Assembly: GCF_018860425.1 (NCBI RefSeq)
Contig: NZ_JAHKPI010000025.1
Location: 280,524-344,523, forward strand
Source: Marinobacter sp. F3R08
Lineage (GTDB): Bacteria; Pseudomonadota; Gammaproteobacteria; Pseudomonadales; Oleiphilaceae
Reading direction: 5' to 3'
Length of the DNA stretch: 64,000 bases
How positions within the stretch are numbered: the stretch's first letter is position 1; every line of letters begins with the position of its first letter. Under the pieces are notes generated by a model, which saw only the letters and a program-made list of their open reading frames with translations, ran no database searches and had not been told where the DNA came from. Shown one piece after another: positions 45,940 through 54,944 of the stretch. The translations under genes and the position numbers were made by a program.

Positions 45940-46242
45940 TCAGCGTTTGGGCTTGAGAACGGTGTGGATCACCTTGTCGCCTTCAAAATACACGACAAAG
46001 CTCTGGTAGTGCCATTGGGTTATAGACGGTTGTCCTACCGGGCCCTGAATCTCCAGAGGGGCGCCCCAAGAAGCTCGGACGGCGGACTGGCTCATGCCGG
46101 TGCCGGGAAAGCTGGCTGTGTCACGGTCTGCCTGAGTGGCAACCGGCAAGCGAATTTCTTCAGCTACCGCGGACGTCATCGGGAACAGGGCCAATGTGGC
46201 AGTCATTGCCAGCGCCCCGAACAGGGTAGTTTGTTTTTTCAT
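45940..46242 (-). CDS. Small periplasmic protein of unknown function
   Basis: A 100-residue secreted protein: a clear signal peptide (cleavage likely after 'SAVA') and a mature part of about 72 residues. The mature sequence 'GMSQSAVRASWGAPLEIQGPVG', split as 'MSQSAVRASWGAP', then 'ITQWHYQSFVVYFEGDKV', is the pattern 'xGMs..V...wG.P......W.Y....v.F....v' seen in BamE/SmpA-like folds and related small periplasmic proteins, without a lipobox. Function unknown. The neighbouring genes are aguA (convergent relation absent; same strand, 102 bases on) and the PilZ gene. Confidence 0.75.
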   Translation of the reverse strand: MKKQTTLFGALAMTATLALFPMTSAVAEEIRLPVATQADRDTASFPGTGMSQSAVRASWGAPLEIQGPVGQPSITQWHYQSFVVYFEGDKVIHTVLKPKR

Positions 46243-46337
46243 TGATCGATCTCCATGAAAACTGGCGCCCTCGGAAGGACATGGATAAAGCGTAATATCC
46301 GAAAAAGATTAGTAAAAGTCACCCATTTTTCCCCAGT

Positions 46338-46925
46338 CTACTCCTTTTGACGCTGTCGAATCTGCCATCGCATCACATGTCTTGCGATTTGCTGGCGATC
46401 GCTGTCGTCCATTCGGACAAACTCGGTGCGGACCCTTGCTCCGCCTGATGAATCGGGGAGCACCTCCATGACCCGGGCAATTCCCTGGGGCTGGAAAAGG
46501 TCGGGGGGCAGGGTCATCCTGACAGCAAGTTGATCTCCCGGTTGCCAGGCAGGCGTGCTGCTTGAAAAGGACAGTCCGCCCTCACTCAGAGTTACTTCCT
46601 GCCAGGCCTCAGGTTGCAAGGGATTTTGCTCAAAGGCCATAATGCGCGCAAGCGTGTCCAGCTTGCCGTTAATTGATTTGATCAGTCCGGTCAGTAGCCG
46701 GTCTCTTTCGGCGAGGCTGGCGAGCTGAGACTTGACGTCTTGATCCAGCCGCCTGAGTTCAGCTTTAAGGCTTTCAAGGTGGTCGCCATCGAAGGCCTCA
46801 CTTTCCGGTGAGGCGTCAGGGGCCAGTTTGCGGATCTCCAGGCCGATCCGGTCTTCAATGCGGAAAAAATCCCGGCGTTCAGGTGAATAGTCTGCCGGTT
46901 CGTTTGGGATGTCAGGCGACTGCAT
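46338..46925 (-). CDS. PilZ-type cyclic di-GMP-binding protein
   Basis: A 195-residue protein with an N-terminal 'SPERRDFFRIEDRIGLEI', which has the RxxxR motif (RDFFR) of PilZ domains, a helical middle (about 55-105, 'ASLAERDRLLTGLIKSINGK'), and 'VTLSEGGLSF' resembling the D/NxSxxG motif, though Thr-Leu replaces the first Asp/Asn position. The two parts form the split PilZ arrangement known from similar proteins near lolC in Pseudomonas. It may read the signal made by the diguanylate cyclase found earlier in the window. Divergent from lolC. Confidence 0.75.
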   Translation of the reverse strand: MQSPDIPNEPADYSPERRDFFRIEDRIGLEIRKLAPDASPESEAFDGDHLESLKAELRRLDQDVKSQLASLAERDRLLTGLIKSINGKLDTLARIMAFEQNPLQPEAWQEVTLSEGGLSFSSSTPAWQPGDQLAVRMTLPPDLFQPQGIARVMEVLPDSSGGARVRTEFVRMDDSDRQQIARHVMRWQIRQRQKE

Positions 46926-47047
46926 TGGGGCTCCGGAAAGCTGAAATTTTATTGGTACAGAACAGTTTAGCAGTTTCCCTCCGTGCTGGTAGGTACCCGG
47001 GAAAACCAGACCACGACAGATCTGAAGGTAGCAACAGGCACCTCTTC

Positions 47048-48289
47048 ATGTTCAGACCCTTATCGTTATACATAGGCTTGCGATACACGGCCGCGAAGCG
47101 GCGAAATCACTTCATATCCTTTATTTCCCTGACCTCCATGATCGGGCTGATGCTGGGAGTCGCGGTACTGATTATCGTGCTGTCGGTCATGAATGGCTTC
47201 GATCGAGAACTCAAGCAGCGAATCCTGGGGATGGTGCCTCACGCCACAATTCAGGGGGCGGGGCCACTGGATGACTGGCAATCGATTGATGCCCAGGTGC
47301 AACAGCATCCCCGGGTGTTGGCTGCGGCTCCTTTTATCCAGGGACAGGGAATGGTTACCGGCGGCGGTAACGTTCGTGGCGTGATGCTTAACGGTATTCT
47401 GCCGGAAGAAGAGCGAACCGTTTCGATTATTGAGAATCATATGATCGAAGGTGGATTGGATGATCTCGTTTCCGGAGAGTTCGGAATTATTATCGGACGC
47501 CTGATGGCCGCCAGTCTCCGTCTTGAGGTAGGTGACAAGGTGACGGTGGTACTGCCTGAGGCTTCGGTAACGCCTGCCGGGGTTCTTCCCAGGCTCAAGC
47601 GATTTACCGTCAAAGGTATTTTCAGCGTAGGGGCCGAGCTGGATGGAAATTACACTCTGATTCACATGGACGATGCTGCAAAACTGATGCGCACCGATGG
47701 CAAGGCCGAGGGCATCCGTTTGCTGGTGGATGATCTGTTTGCCGCGTCAAAAGTATCACGAGATGTAGCAAGTGGGCTTGGCGGTCGCTATTACGTATCC
47801 GACTGGACGCGTACCCACGGCAACCTGTTCCAGGCGATTCGGATGGAGAAAACCATGATCGGTCTGCTTCTGATGTTTATTGTCGCCGTAGCCGCCTTCA
47901 ATATTGTGTCCACCCTGGTCATGGTGGTTACGGATAAGACCGGTGACATCGCCATCCTCCGGACCATGGGGGCGACTCCGGGCCGGATCATGCGCATATT
48001 CATCGTTCAGGGTGCCGTCATCGGGATCTTCGGAACGATCGTCGGCACGGCTCTTGGAGTTGTCGGCGCGCTCAATATCAGTGCTTTTATCTCCTGGCTT
48101 GAAGGTGTGCTTGGCCATCAGTTCCTGAGTGCGGACGTGTATTTCATAAGCTACCTGCCGTCACAACTGCAATGGCAGGACGTTCTCATCATCAGCGGCG
48201 CCGGCCTTGCCATGAGTTTGCTGGCCACCATTTATCCGGCCTGGCGGGCTTCGAGAGTCGATCCGGCGGAGGCGCTTCGCTATGAATAA
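47048..48289 (+). CDS. Lipoprotein-releasing ABC transporter membrane subunit LolC/LolF
   Basis: A 413-residue inner-membrane protein with the LolC/LolE plan: one N-terminal helix ('ISLTSMIGLMLGVAVLIIVLSVM'), a long periplasmic domain (about 50-265) and three C-terminal helices ending 'YPAWRASRVDPAEALRYE'. With LolD it lifts outer-membrane lipoproteins to LolA. E. coli and Pseudomonas have a second subunit, LolE, next to lolD; here none follows, so it may form a LolF2 homodimer. The frame runs open to 46808, but ATG 47048 starts the family N-terminus 'MFRPLSLYIGLRY'. It overlaps lolD by eight bases. Confidence 0.93.
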   Translation: MFRPLSLYIGLRYTAAKRRNHFISFISLTSMIGLMLGVAVLIIVLSVMNGFDRELKQRILGMVPHATIQGAGPLDDWQSIDAQVQQHPRVLAAAPFIQGQGMVTGGGNVRGVMLNGILPEEERTVSIIENHMIEGGLDDLVSGEFGIIIGRLMAASLRLEVGDKVTVVLPEASVTPAGVLPRLKRFTVKGIFSVGAELDGNYTLIHMDDAAKLMRTDGKAEGIRLLVDDLFAASKVSRDVASGLGGRYYVSDWTRTHGNLFQAIRMEKTMIGLLLMFIVAVAAFNIVSTLVMVVTDKTGDIAILRTMGATPGRIMRIFIVQGAVIGIFGTIVGTALGVVGALNISAFISWLEGVLGHQFLSADVYFISYLPSQLQWQDVLIISGAGLAMSLLATIYPAWRASRVDPAEALRYE

Positions 48290-48992
48290 GGAAAATTCCT
48301 CTATGGCGAGTTCATCCCTGGTGATCGACTGTCGTCAGGTCACCCGGACCTACAACGAGGGCCCCGGAAAGCTGACCATATTCTCGGATATTTCCCTGGA
48401 AGTAGCCCAGGGAGAGACCGTCGCCATCGTGGGAAGCAGCGGAGCCGGGAAAACGACCCTGCTGAATCTCCTCGGTGGACTCGACAAACCTTCCTCTGGC
48501 CATATTTCCATCTGTGGTGCGGATATTCACCGGTTGTCTGAGGCACGACGGGCCCGGTTCCGTAATGCGCACCTTGGTTTTGTCTACCAGTTTCACCATC
48601 TCTTGCCTGAATTCACTGCGCTTGAGAATGTCATGATGCCGTGTGCGCTGGGAGGGATGACGGTATCGAAGTCCCGTGACAAGGCAAAGAGTCTGCTGGA
48701 GAGGGTAGGCCTCGCTGAGCGACTGGCCCACAAACCGGGCGAGCTGTCCGGGGGCGAGCGCCAGAGGGTTGCGATTGCCCGTGCACTGGTGAACGAACCA
48801 GGCTGTGTGTTGATGGATGAACCTACCGGCAACCTGGATGAACACACCGGAGAGGGGGTCAGGGCGCTGATTGAGTCCCTGCGTGATCAGTTGGGTATCG
48901 CGTTTGTCATGGTAACGCACGACATGAAAATGGCCCGCAGTCTGGGAAGGGTATTGCGGCTCGAGCAGGGTCGGCTGATTCAGGAAGTCTGA
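48282..48992 (+). CDS. lolD: Lipoprotein-releasing ABC transporter ATPase LolD
   Basis: A 236-residue ABC ATPase: Walker A 'GSSGAGKTTLLNLLGGLD', Q-loop in 'GFVYQFHHLLPEFTALENV', signature 'LSGGERQRVAIARAL', Walker B 'CVLMDEPTGNLD' and H-loop 'MVTHD'. The Q-loop 'YQFHHLLPEF' is diagnostic for LolD. It drives lipoprotein release by the preceding membrane subunit. The ATG lies inside the end of lolC/F; a second Met at residue 8 is possible. Its last 13 bases overlap the convergent DUF2062 gene. Confidence 0.95.
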   Translation: MNKENSSMASSSLVIDCRQVTRTYNEGPGKLTIFSDISLEVAQGETVAIVGSSGAGKTTLLNLLGGLDKPSSGHISICGADIHRLSEARRARFRNAHLGFVYQFHHLLPEFTALENVMMPCALGGMTVSKSRDKAKSLLERVGLAERLAHKPGELSGGERQRVAIARALVNEPGCVLMDEPTGNLDEHTGEGVRALIESLRDQLGIAFVMVTHDMKMARSLGRVLRLEQGRLIQEV

Positions 48993-49525
48993 TCGGCTGC
49001 CCGTCTTCGCCTGAGGCGGCTGGTGCGCCGCACCTGCCAGTCTGACCGTATTTTCCGGCGCCAGAGATACTGGATGATCAGGTAGGCGAGGCATGCCGAG
49101 ACCGTTGCAACCACAAGCGAGCCAAGGTAGAGCGGAATGCCGATGTCCAGTAGCCGCTCACTGATCCAGGACCAGGATAGCTCGAAATCAAAGCTGAGTA
49201 CCGGCCGGTCCAGGGCCCAGGCCCCGACTTTATAGTTGAAGTAGAACATCGGTGGCATGGTGACTGGATTGCTGATCCAGACCAGTACTACCGAGAGCGG
49301 CATGTTGGCATTGAACCAGATGGCGAAAACCGCTGCTGCAAGCATCTGGAAGGGCATGGGAATGAAGCAGAACCAGATGCCAACCAGAAAGGCGCGGGCA
49401 ACACTATGCCGGTTTATATGCCAGAGGTTGGGTTCATGAAGGATATCGCCCAGAAAGCTCAGCGACTGCATCGCTTGCACCTTCTCTGGTGAGGGCAGAT
49501 AACGTTTCATGAACTTCTTTGGCAT
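48980..49525 (-). CDS. DUF2062 membrane protein
   Basis: A 181-residue protein of the DUF2062 family, with 'NLWHINRHSVARAFLVGIW' at about 35-53 and three or four hydrophobic segments ('FCFIPMPFQMLAAAVFAIWF', 'VVLVWISNPVTMPPMFYF' and near the C-terminus). 'SNPVTMPP' is the most conserved piece. The function of this family is unknown. A basic Arg-rich tail of about 20 residues lies after the last helix. Divergent from comEC with about 80 bases between starts. Confidence 0.85.
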   Translation of the reverse strand: MPKKFMKRYLPSPEKVQAMQSLSFLGDILHEPNLWHINRHSVARAFLVGIWFCFIPMPFQMLAAAVFAIWFNANMPLSVVLVWISNPVTMPPMFYFNYKVGAWALDRPVLSFDFELSWSWISERLLDIGIPLYLGSLVVATVSACLAYLIIQYLWRRKIRSDWQVRRTSRLRRRRAADQTS

Positions 49526-49606
49526 GGGAAGTTCTGCCTTTAGACGGAGTAAGTATACCGGCTCATCGGATGTCGCCGGTGTTTGTCATATACAGGGGGA
49601 CAAGGA

Positions 49607-52039
49607 TTGTCCGGAAATAATAACCGACCGGTGTGCTCTTATGACAACACCGGTTCTGTAGTATCGGGCGTAATCGCCTTTTCTTGCGGCGTTATCTTAC
49701 TGTATTGGTTGTCGATACTGCCACCTCCAGAATGCTTGATCGCCGCGATATTTCTGTTTGCTATCGGCTTGTCCGGCCCTTTGCCGCCCCTGGCCTTCCG
49801 GGTATTGGTTTTGAGCCTGGCCCTGGTTGCCGGGCTGTCCTGGGCGTCCTGGCATGCCAGTGATCGGCTTTCGGCCGTTCTTCCGGCCAGTCTCGAGCGG
49901 GAGCGGCTATCGGTCTCAGGTTACCTGTGTGACATACCTTCTCGTGGTAGTTTCAACAGTCTACGTTTCAGTTTCTGTGTCACCCAATGGCACAACCTTC
50001 CCATTGAAATCGGGCAGGACGCAAGGCTGCCTGACCTGCTTAGGTTGTCCTGGTACGGCCATGGAGGCGATCAACTTCCTGGCGACCGCCTGCGGATGGA
50101 GGTCGTTCTCAAGCGTCCTCACGGCGCGCTCAATCCCGTTGGATTCCGATACGAGGACTGGCTGTTTCGCCAGGGATTCCGTGCTACGGGAAGCGTTCGT
50201 AATGTTCAGGGCGAGCCGACCGTGCGGTGTTTGCTGCATTGCCAGTACCGGAGCCTGCATATCTCGCTTCACAACTGGACCCTGAAGCAGTTCGGGCATG
50301 CACGTCATTTTGCGCTGATTTCCTCATTGCTCATTGGCCATCGAGGCCATATGGAAAAGGAACACTGGGATGTCCTCAAGGCGACCGGCACCATTCACCT
50401 GGTGGCCATCTCGGGTCTGCATCTTGGACTGGTCGCTCTGGGGGCGGGCTTTGTGGCAAGGCGCCTGTTGCTGTGTTTGCCTGCCCGAAGTCTCACTGAT
50501 CGGTCACAACGTCGGATTATCTTCTTCTCGGTTATCACCTGTTCCTTGATTTATGCACTTGCAGCCGGCTTTACCGTTCCAACTCGCCGAGCCCTGATTA
50601 TGGTGTTCGCCGGTGGGTGGTTGCTCCTGATGAGCCGTCAGGCTCCGGTTTGGCAGTCTCTTCTGACGGCCCTGGCTGCTGTACTTCTGCTAGACCCTTT
50701 TGCACCGCTGGACCAGGGGTTCTGGCTCTCGTTCACGGCTGTCGCAGTTCTGATTGCCGTGTTTTCGGCGCGGCTTTCCGGAACCGGGTTTGTGAAGGGG
50801 CTCGCTGTAGCCCAGATTGCCGTCTTTGGGGGGTTATGGCCGATCCTGGAGATTCTGGGGCAGGGGCAGCCACTCGTAGGGCTTCAGGCAAATCTGGTTG
50901 CGATTCCCTGGGTATCCCTGATCGTTATGCCATTGCTGGTGATGGGAGGCTTGGTGACTGCGGTTGTGCCCGGCGCTGGGGACCTCTTTGTGCCATTGTT
51001 TGATTGTGCATTAAGTGTGCTCTGGTACTGCCTAAGTTGGCTGGCGGAATGGGATGTGCCGGGCATCACTGCGAGCTTGCCGGAGATTGCTGGGTGGGCA
51101 TTTCTGACGATCACACTTGTGGTCATGCCGTTTGCCATCTTTCGCCTCGTTGCTGCGTTGGTGGGTGTGTTTTGGCTGGTATACCCGGGCGCGCCTGCGG
51201 GAGAAAATCCATATCTGGCTGAGCCAGAACTAAGGGTTTGGGATGTTGGTCAGGGGCTTTCGGTTCTGGTTCGTCATAAGCATGAGGTTCTGGTCTATGA
51301 TACCGGCCCTGCCGTTCCGGGGGTGTTTTCGGCTGCCGAATCGGTTCTTCTGCCGAACCTTGAGGCCGAGGGAATTCAGAGAATTGACACACTGGTCGTG
51401 AGTCACGCAGACAATGACCATGCCGGAGGTGTAAAGGAACTGGCCAGGCAGATCACGATCGGCCGTGTCGTTTCTGGCGAACCGGCTTCGGTCGGAGAGA
51501 TGCTCGATGGTATGCCGGTTCAGGACTGCGAACAGCCTGTGCAAAGGCTTGGTGACCTGGTAATCGAGTACTGGCAGGGAGATGGAGCGACAGAAGGGAA
51601 CGACGCGTCCTGTGTGGTGCGGATCCTTCACCCTGAGTCTGGTATCGAGTGGCTCTTGCCGGGGGATATTACCGACCAGATGGAGGCTCGGTATCTGGCA
51701 GACTTGTCCGTCAGCGAAGAGTCTGGGGAAGCGGCTTCCCGAATGCTTGTTGCACCCCACCACGGCAGTAAAACGTCCTCGTCTGAAGCCTGGGTGAGGG
51801 TGTTGAAACCGGACTGGGTCATTTATACGGCCGGCTATCGACATCGGTATGGCCATCCACATCCAACAGTTACAGCCCGTTATGACGAGATCGGAGCAGT
51901 TTCGCTGAATACAGCCTGTTCAGGCAGCCTGGTGATGACTGTAGTTGATAATCAATTGGTGCTGAAGGAAGCGCGCAACGGGTCGCCGTTCTGGATTGGA
52001 GGGTCGGGACTTGCCCGTGACCAATGTAAAATACCGTGA
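49607..52039 (+). CDS. comEC: DNA uptake channel protein ComEC/Rec2
   Basis: An approximately 810-residue membrane protein: DUF4131 and OB-like N-terminal part ('LSVSGYLCDIPSRGSF'), the competence domain with many helices ('HLVAISGLHLGLVALGAGF'), and a C-terminal metallo-beta-lactamase-like domain with 'VSHADNDHAGGV', 'LLPGDI' and 'VAPHHGSKTSS'. ComEC carries single-stranded DNA across the inner membrane in natural transformation. No ATG fits: the frame can begin at TTG 49583 or TTG 49607, and AGGGGGA seven bases before the latter favours it. Other competence genes are absent, so transformation is suggested, not shown. Confidence 0.93.
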   Translation: MSGNNNRPVCSYDNTGSVVSGVIAFSCGVILLYWLSILPPPECLIAAIFLFAIGLSGPLPPLAFRVLVLSLALVAGLSWASWHASDRLSAVLPASLERERLSVSGYLCDIPSRGSFNSLRFSFCVTQWHNLPIEIGQDARLPDLLRLSWYGHGGDQLPGDRLRMEVVLKRPHGALNPVGFRYEDWLFRQGFRATGSVRNVQGEPTVRCLLHCQYRSLHISLHNWTLKQFGHARHFALISSLLIGHRGHMEKEHWDVLKATGTIHLVAISGLHLGLVALGAGFVARRLLLCLPARSLTDRSQRRIIFFSVITCSLIYALAAGFTVPTRRALIMVFAGGWLLLMSRQAPVWQSLLTALAAVLLLDPFAPLDQGFWLSFTAVAVLIAVFSARLSGTGFVKGLAVAQIAVFGGLWPILEILGQGQPLVGLQANLVAIPWVSLIVMPLLVMGGLVTAVVPGAGDLFVPLFDCALSVLWYCLSWLAEWDVPGITASLPEIAGWAFLTITLVVMPFAIFRLVAALVGVFWLVYPGAPAGENPYLAEPELRVWDVGQGLSVLVRHKHEVLVYDTGPAVPGVFSAAESVLLPNLEAEGIQRIDTLVVSHADNDHAGGVKELARQITIGRVVSGEPASVGEMLDGMPVQDCEQPVQRLGDLVIEYWQGDGATEGNDASCVVRILHPESGIEWLLPGDITDQMEARYLADLSVSEESGEAASRMLVAPHHGSKTSSSEAWVRVLKPDWVIYTAGYRHRYGHPHPTVTARYDEIGAVSLNTACSGSLVMTVVDNQLVLKEARNGSPFWIGGSGLARDQCKIP

Positions 52040-52111
52040 CATTGCAGGTGTGGCCTCCGCCGGTAGCTATGCTAAAGTAGCGCGGCTTGTAAACAATCAG
52101 GGAGATCAAGC

Positions 52112-52738
52112 GTGTTCGAGCTGTTGAAAGCCGGTGGCATTCTGATGGTGCCAATCGTTGCCTGCTCCATTCTGGCGCTGGCCATTATTCTGGAGCGTTT
52201 CTGGACCCTTCGCGCCTCAAGGGTGGCGCCTTCCCAGACCATTAATGAGCTATGGCGCTGGATCAAGAAAAAAGAACTGAATGCCCGGAAACTGAAAGCG
52301 CTTCAGAGTTCCTCACCCCTGGGCAGAATTCTTGCCGGTGGCCTGATGAACGCCAAGCATGGTCGAGAAATCATGAAAGAGAGTATCGAACACGAAGCCA
52401 GTCAGGTGATCCACGATCTGGAACGCTTCCTGAATCCCCTGGGAACTGTGGCCACCATTACCCCTCTTCTGGGTCTGCTGGGCACGGTAATCGGCATGAT
52501 CAAGGTTTTTGCCGAGATACAGCTGGCGGGGGTTGGCAACGCCGGTAATCTGGCAGGTGGGATCTCCGAAGCACTGATCACCACGGCAGCTGGCCTGAGC
52601 GTGGCGATCCCGGCATTGATTTGCCATCGTTACTTCATTCGCCGGGTAGATGAGCTGGTCGTCGGTATGGAACAGGAAGCTATCAAGCTGGTTGAGGTAG
52701 TACACGGAGACCGCGAAATCGACGTGGAAGGAGCCTGA
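52112..52738 (+). CDS. ExbB/TolQ-family proton channel subunit
   Basis: A 208-residue MotA/TolQ/ExbB protein with three membrane helices (about 7-27, 110-135, 155-180). The pore motifs are visible ('LLGLLGTVIGMIKVFAEIQ' and 'ISEALITTAAGLSVAIPALI'). It should form a proton-driven motor with the ExbD-like protein that follows. The start is GTG with GGGAGATC upstream. No tonB is beside it; the place before msbA and lpxK is shared with Pseudomonas relatives. Its energy client is unknown. Confidence 0.92.
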   Translation: MFELLKAGGILMVPIVACSILALAIILERFWTLRASRVAPSQTINELWRWIKKKELNARKLKALQSSSPLGRILAGGLMNAKHGREIMKESIEHEASQVIHDLERFLNPLGTVATITPLLGLLGTVIGMIKVFAEIQLAGVGNAGNLAGGISEALITTAAGLSVAIPALICHRYFIRRVDELVVGMEQEAIKLVEVVHGDREIDVEGA

Positions 52739-52743
52739 ACACC

Positions 52744-53169
52744 GTGAAGTTCAAGCGCCAGAGAAGCCAGGAAGTCGGGGTTGACCTGACACCACTGATT
52801 GACGTGGTTTTCCTGCTGTTGATTTTCTTTATGGTTTCCACAACCTTTACCCGGGAAAGCCATCTGCAAGTCCAGCTTCCCGAGGCGAGTGGCGAACCCG
52901 CGTCGGCATCGGAAGTGAAACAGATTGATGTGGTGATCAATGCCGAGGGACAGTACACCCTGAATGACCGTACGCTGGTCAATAACCGGCGCGAGACCCT
53001 CGAGCGCGGTGTGAGTGAACTGGCTGAAGGCGATGATTCACTCCCATTTATCATTACCGCTGATGCCCGCACTCCCCACGAGTTTGTGGTTCGCGCCATG
53101 GACGTTGCCGGACGTCTGGGATTCGCCAAACTCAGTATTACCACTGAGCGGGAGGCTGAAAACCGGTGA
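52744..53169 (+). CDS. ExbD/TolR-family protein
   Basis: A 141-residue ExbD/TolR protein: short cytoplasmic head ('VGVDLTPLIDVVFLLLIFFMV' region, with the proton-binding Asp in 'LTPLIDVVFLLL'), a single helix, then a periplasmic domain ending 'VVRAMDVAGRLGFAKLSI', the conserved C-terminal fold. Partner of the preceding ExbB-like gene, six bases apart. GTG start; stop overlaps the msbA GTG (GTGA). Confidence 0.92.
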   Translation: MKFKRQRSQEVGVDLTPLIDVVFLLLIFFMVSTTFTRESHLQVQLPEASGEPASASEVKQIDVVINAEGQYTLNDRTLVNNRRETLERGVSELAEGDDSLPFIITADARTPHEFVVRAMDVAGRLGFAKLSITTEREAENR

Positions 53170-54944
53170 AGGTAGACGAGCCTTTGCATGATGCTTCGGC
53201 CGGGTTACCGGCCGGTAGCTGGGAAACTTATAAACGTCTGCTTGCTTATGTGAAGCCCTTCTTGCTGGCCTTCTCCCTGGCTGTACTTGGAAACGTCATT
53301 TATGCCGCTGCATCGACAGGCATGGCAGCAGCCATGGAATATGTTATCGCGGCTATTGAAAACCCCACCGACCAGAATCGCCTGATTCTCACGCTGGTAA
53401 TTGTCGGGGTTTTTGCATTCCGGGGACTTGGTACCTTCCTTAGCCAGTATTTCATCAGTTATGTCGGCCGACAGGTCATCAACGCTTTGCGTAATGATGT
53501 GTTCGATCGCCTGATGACACTACCTTCCCGCTATTTTGATGACAACGCAGCCGGGCGTCTGGTTTCCAAGCTCACTTTCAACGTTGAGCAAGTGGCGGAA
53601 GCCGCGACCAACGCAGTTACCATCACACTCCGTGAAGGCCTTACCATCGTTGGTCTGTTGAGCTACATGTTCTACACCAACTGGAAGCTCACACTCATTT
53701 TCCTCGCGGTGGGTCCGATCATCGGAGCGGTTGTCAGCTACGCCAGTAGGCGCTTTCGCAAGATCAGCAAGCGTATTCAGGGCTCGATGGGCGACATAAC
53801 CCACGTGGCCTCAGAATCGATCTCCGGTTATCGCGTTGTTCGCACGTTTGGTGGTGAGGATTATGAGCGAAAGCGTTTCCAGGAAGTTAATGAGAAAAAT
53901 CTGAAACAGAGTTTGAAGATGGCTTCGACTCAGGCCATCAGTGTTCCGGTAATTCAGGTGTTGGTGGCTATCGCTATTGCCGGACTGGTCTGGATGATGC
54001 TTGCACCGGAAATTCGTGGCGAAATGAGCACAGGTCAGTTGGTTGCCTTTATTACTGCTGCGACGACCATGGCAAAGCCGATCCGACAGGTAACCTCGGT
54101 GCACGCCAAGATTCAGAAGGGCGTTGCGGCAGCTTACGATGTGTTTGAAACCATCGACGAGACGCCGGAGCAGGATCCGGGCAACTACTCTCCAGATCGC
54201 GTTGAAGGCAACATCGAGTTCGACGACGTGGCGTTCCGGTACCGTGATCAGTTGGACAATGTACTTGAGGACATTTCGCTGAATATTCCTGCAGGGCAGA
54301 GTGTGGCCCTGGTAGGGCGCTCTGGTAGCGGGAAGTCCACGCTGGTAAGTCTGTTGCCGAGGTTCTACGAGTACACCGGTGGCGACATCAAAATTGATGG
54401 GCATTCATTACGCGAGTTCTCCCTGAAGTCCCTGCGTAAACAGATTGCACTGGTTACGCAGAACGTTGTCCTGTTCAACGACACGATTGCCGCCAATATT
54501 GCCTATGGCTCTTTGAGAGATTGCAAGCCGGAGGAAATCCGGGAGGCCGCAGCGAAGGCTCATGCGTTAGAGTTTATTGATCGTATGCCTGAAGGCCTGG
54601 ACACGATGATTGGGGATAACGGTGTCATGCTCTCCGGTGGTCAAAGACAGCGGCTTGCCATCGCCCGGGCACTGCTCAAGAATTCCCCTATCCTTATCCT
54701 TGATGAGGCAACGTCCGCGCTGGATACTGAATCTGAACGCCACATTCAAGAGGCTCTGGAAACGGTAATGCAGGGTCGCACCACACTGGTCATTGCACAT
54801 CGTCTCTCCACTATTGAGAAAGCCGACAGGATTCTGGTGATGGAAAACGGGGGAATCGTTGAATCGGGTCGCCATGATGAACTTCTCGCCGCTGGCGGTG
54901 CCTACGCACAGCTCCATCAGATGCAGTTCAGTGAGCAGTCATGA
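53166..54944 (+). CDS. msbA: Lipid A export ABC transporter MsbA
   Basis: A 592-residue half-transporter: six-helix membrane domain (about 25-330), then an ATPase with Walker A 'GRSGSGKSTLVSLLPRFYE', Q-loop 'LVTQNVVLFNDTIAANI', signature 'LSGGQRQRLAIARAL', Walker B 'ILILDEATSALD' and H-loop 'IAHRLST'. 'YEYTGGDIKIDGHSL' and the adjacent lpxK gene identify it as MsbA, which flips core-lipid A to the outer leaflet. GTG start overlaps the exbD-like stop; its own stop overlaps lpxK's ATG. Confidence 0.96.
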   Translation: MKVDEPLHDASAGLPAGSWETYKRLLAYVKPFLLAFSLAVLGNVIYAAASTGMAAAMEYVIAAIENPTDQNRLILTLVIVGVFAFRGLGTFLSQYFISYVGRQVINALRNDVFDRLMTLPSRYFDDNAAGRLVSKLTFNVEQVAEAATNAVTITLREGLTIVGLLSYMFYTNWKLTLIFLAVGPIIGAVVSYASRRFRKISKRIQGSMGDITHVASESISGYRVVRTFGGEDYERKRFQEVNEKNLKQSLKMASTQAISVPVIQVLVAIAIAGLVWMMLAPEIRGEMSTGQLVAFITAATTMAKPIRQVTSVHAKIQKGVAAAYDVFETIDETPEQDPGNYSPDRVEGNIEFDDVAFRYRDQLDNVLEDISLNIPAGQSVALVGRSGSGKSTLVSLLPRFYEYTGGDIKIDGHSLREFSLKSLRKQIALVTQNVVLFNDTIAANIAYGSLRDCKPEEIREAAAKAHALEFIDRMPEGLDTMIGDNGVMLSGGQRQRLAIARALLKNSPILILDEATSALDTESERHIQEALETVMQGRTTLVIAHRLSTIEKADRILVMENGGIVESGRHDELLAAGGAYAQLHQMQFSEQS

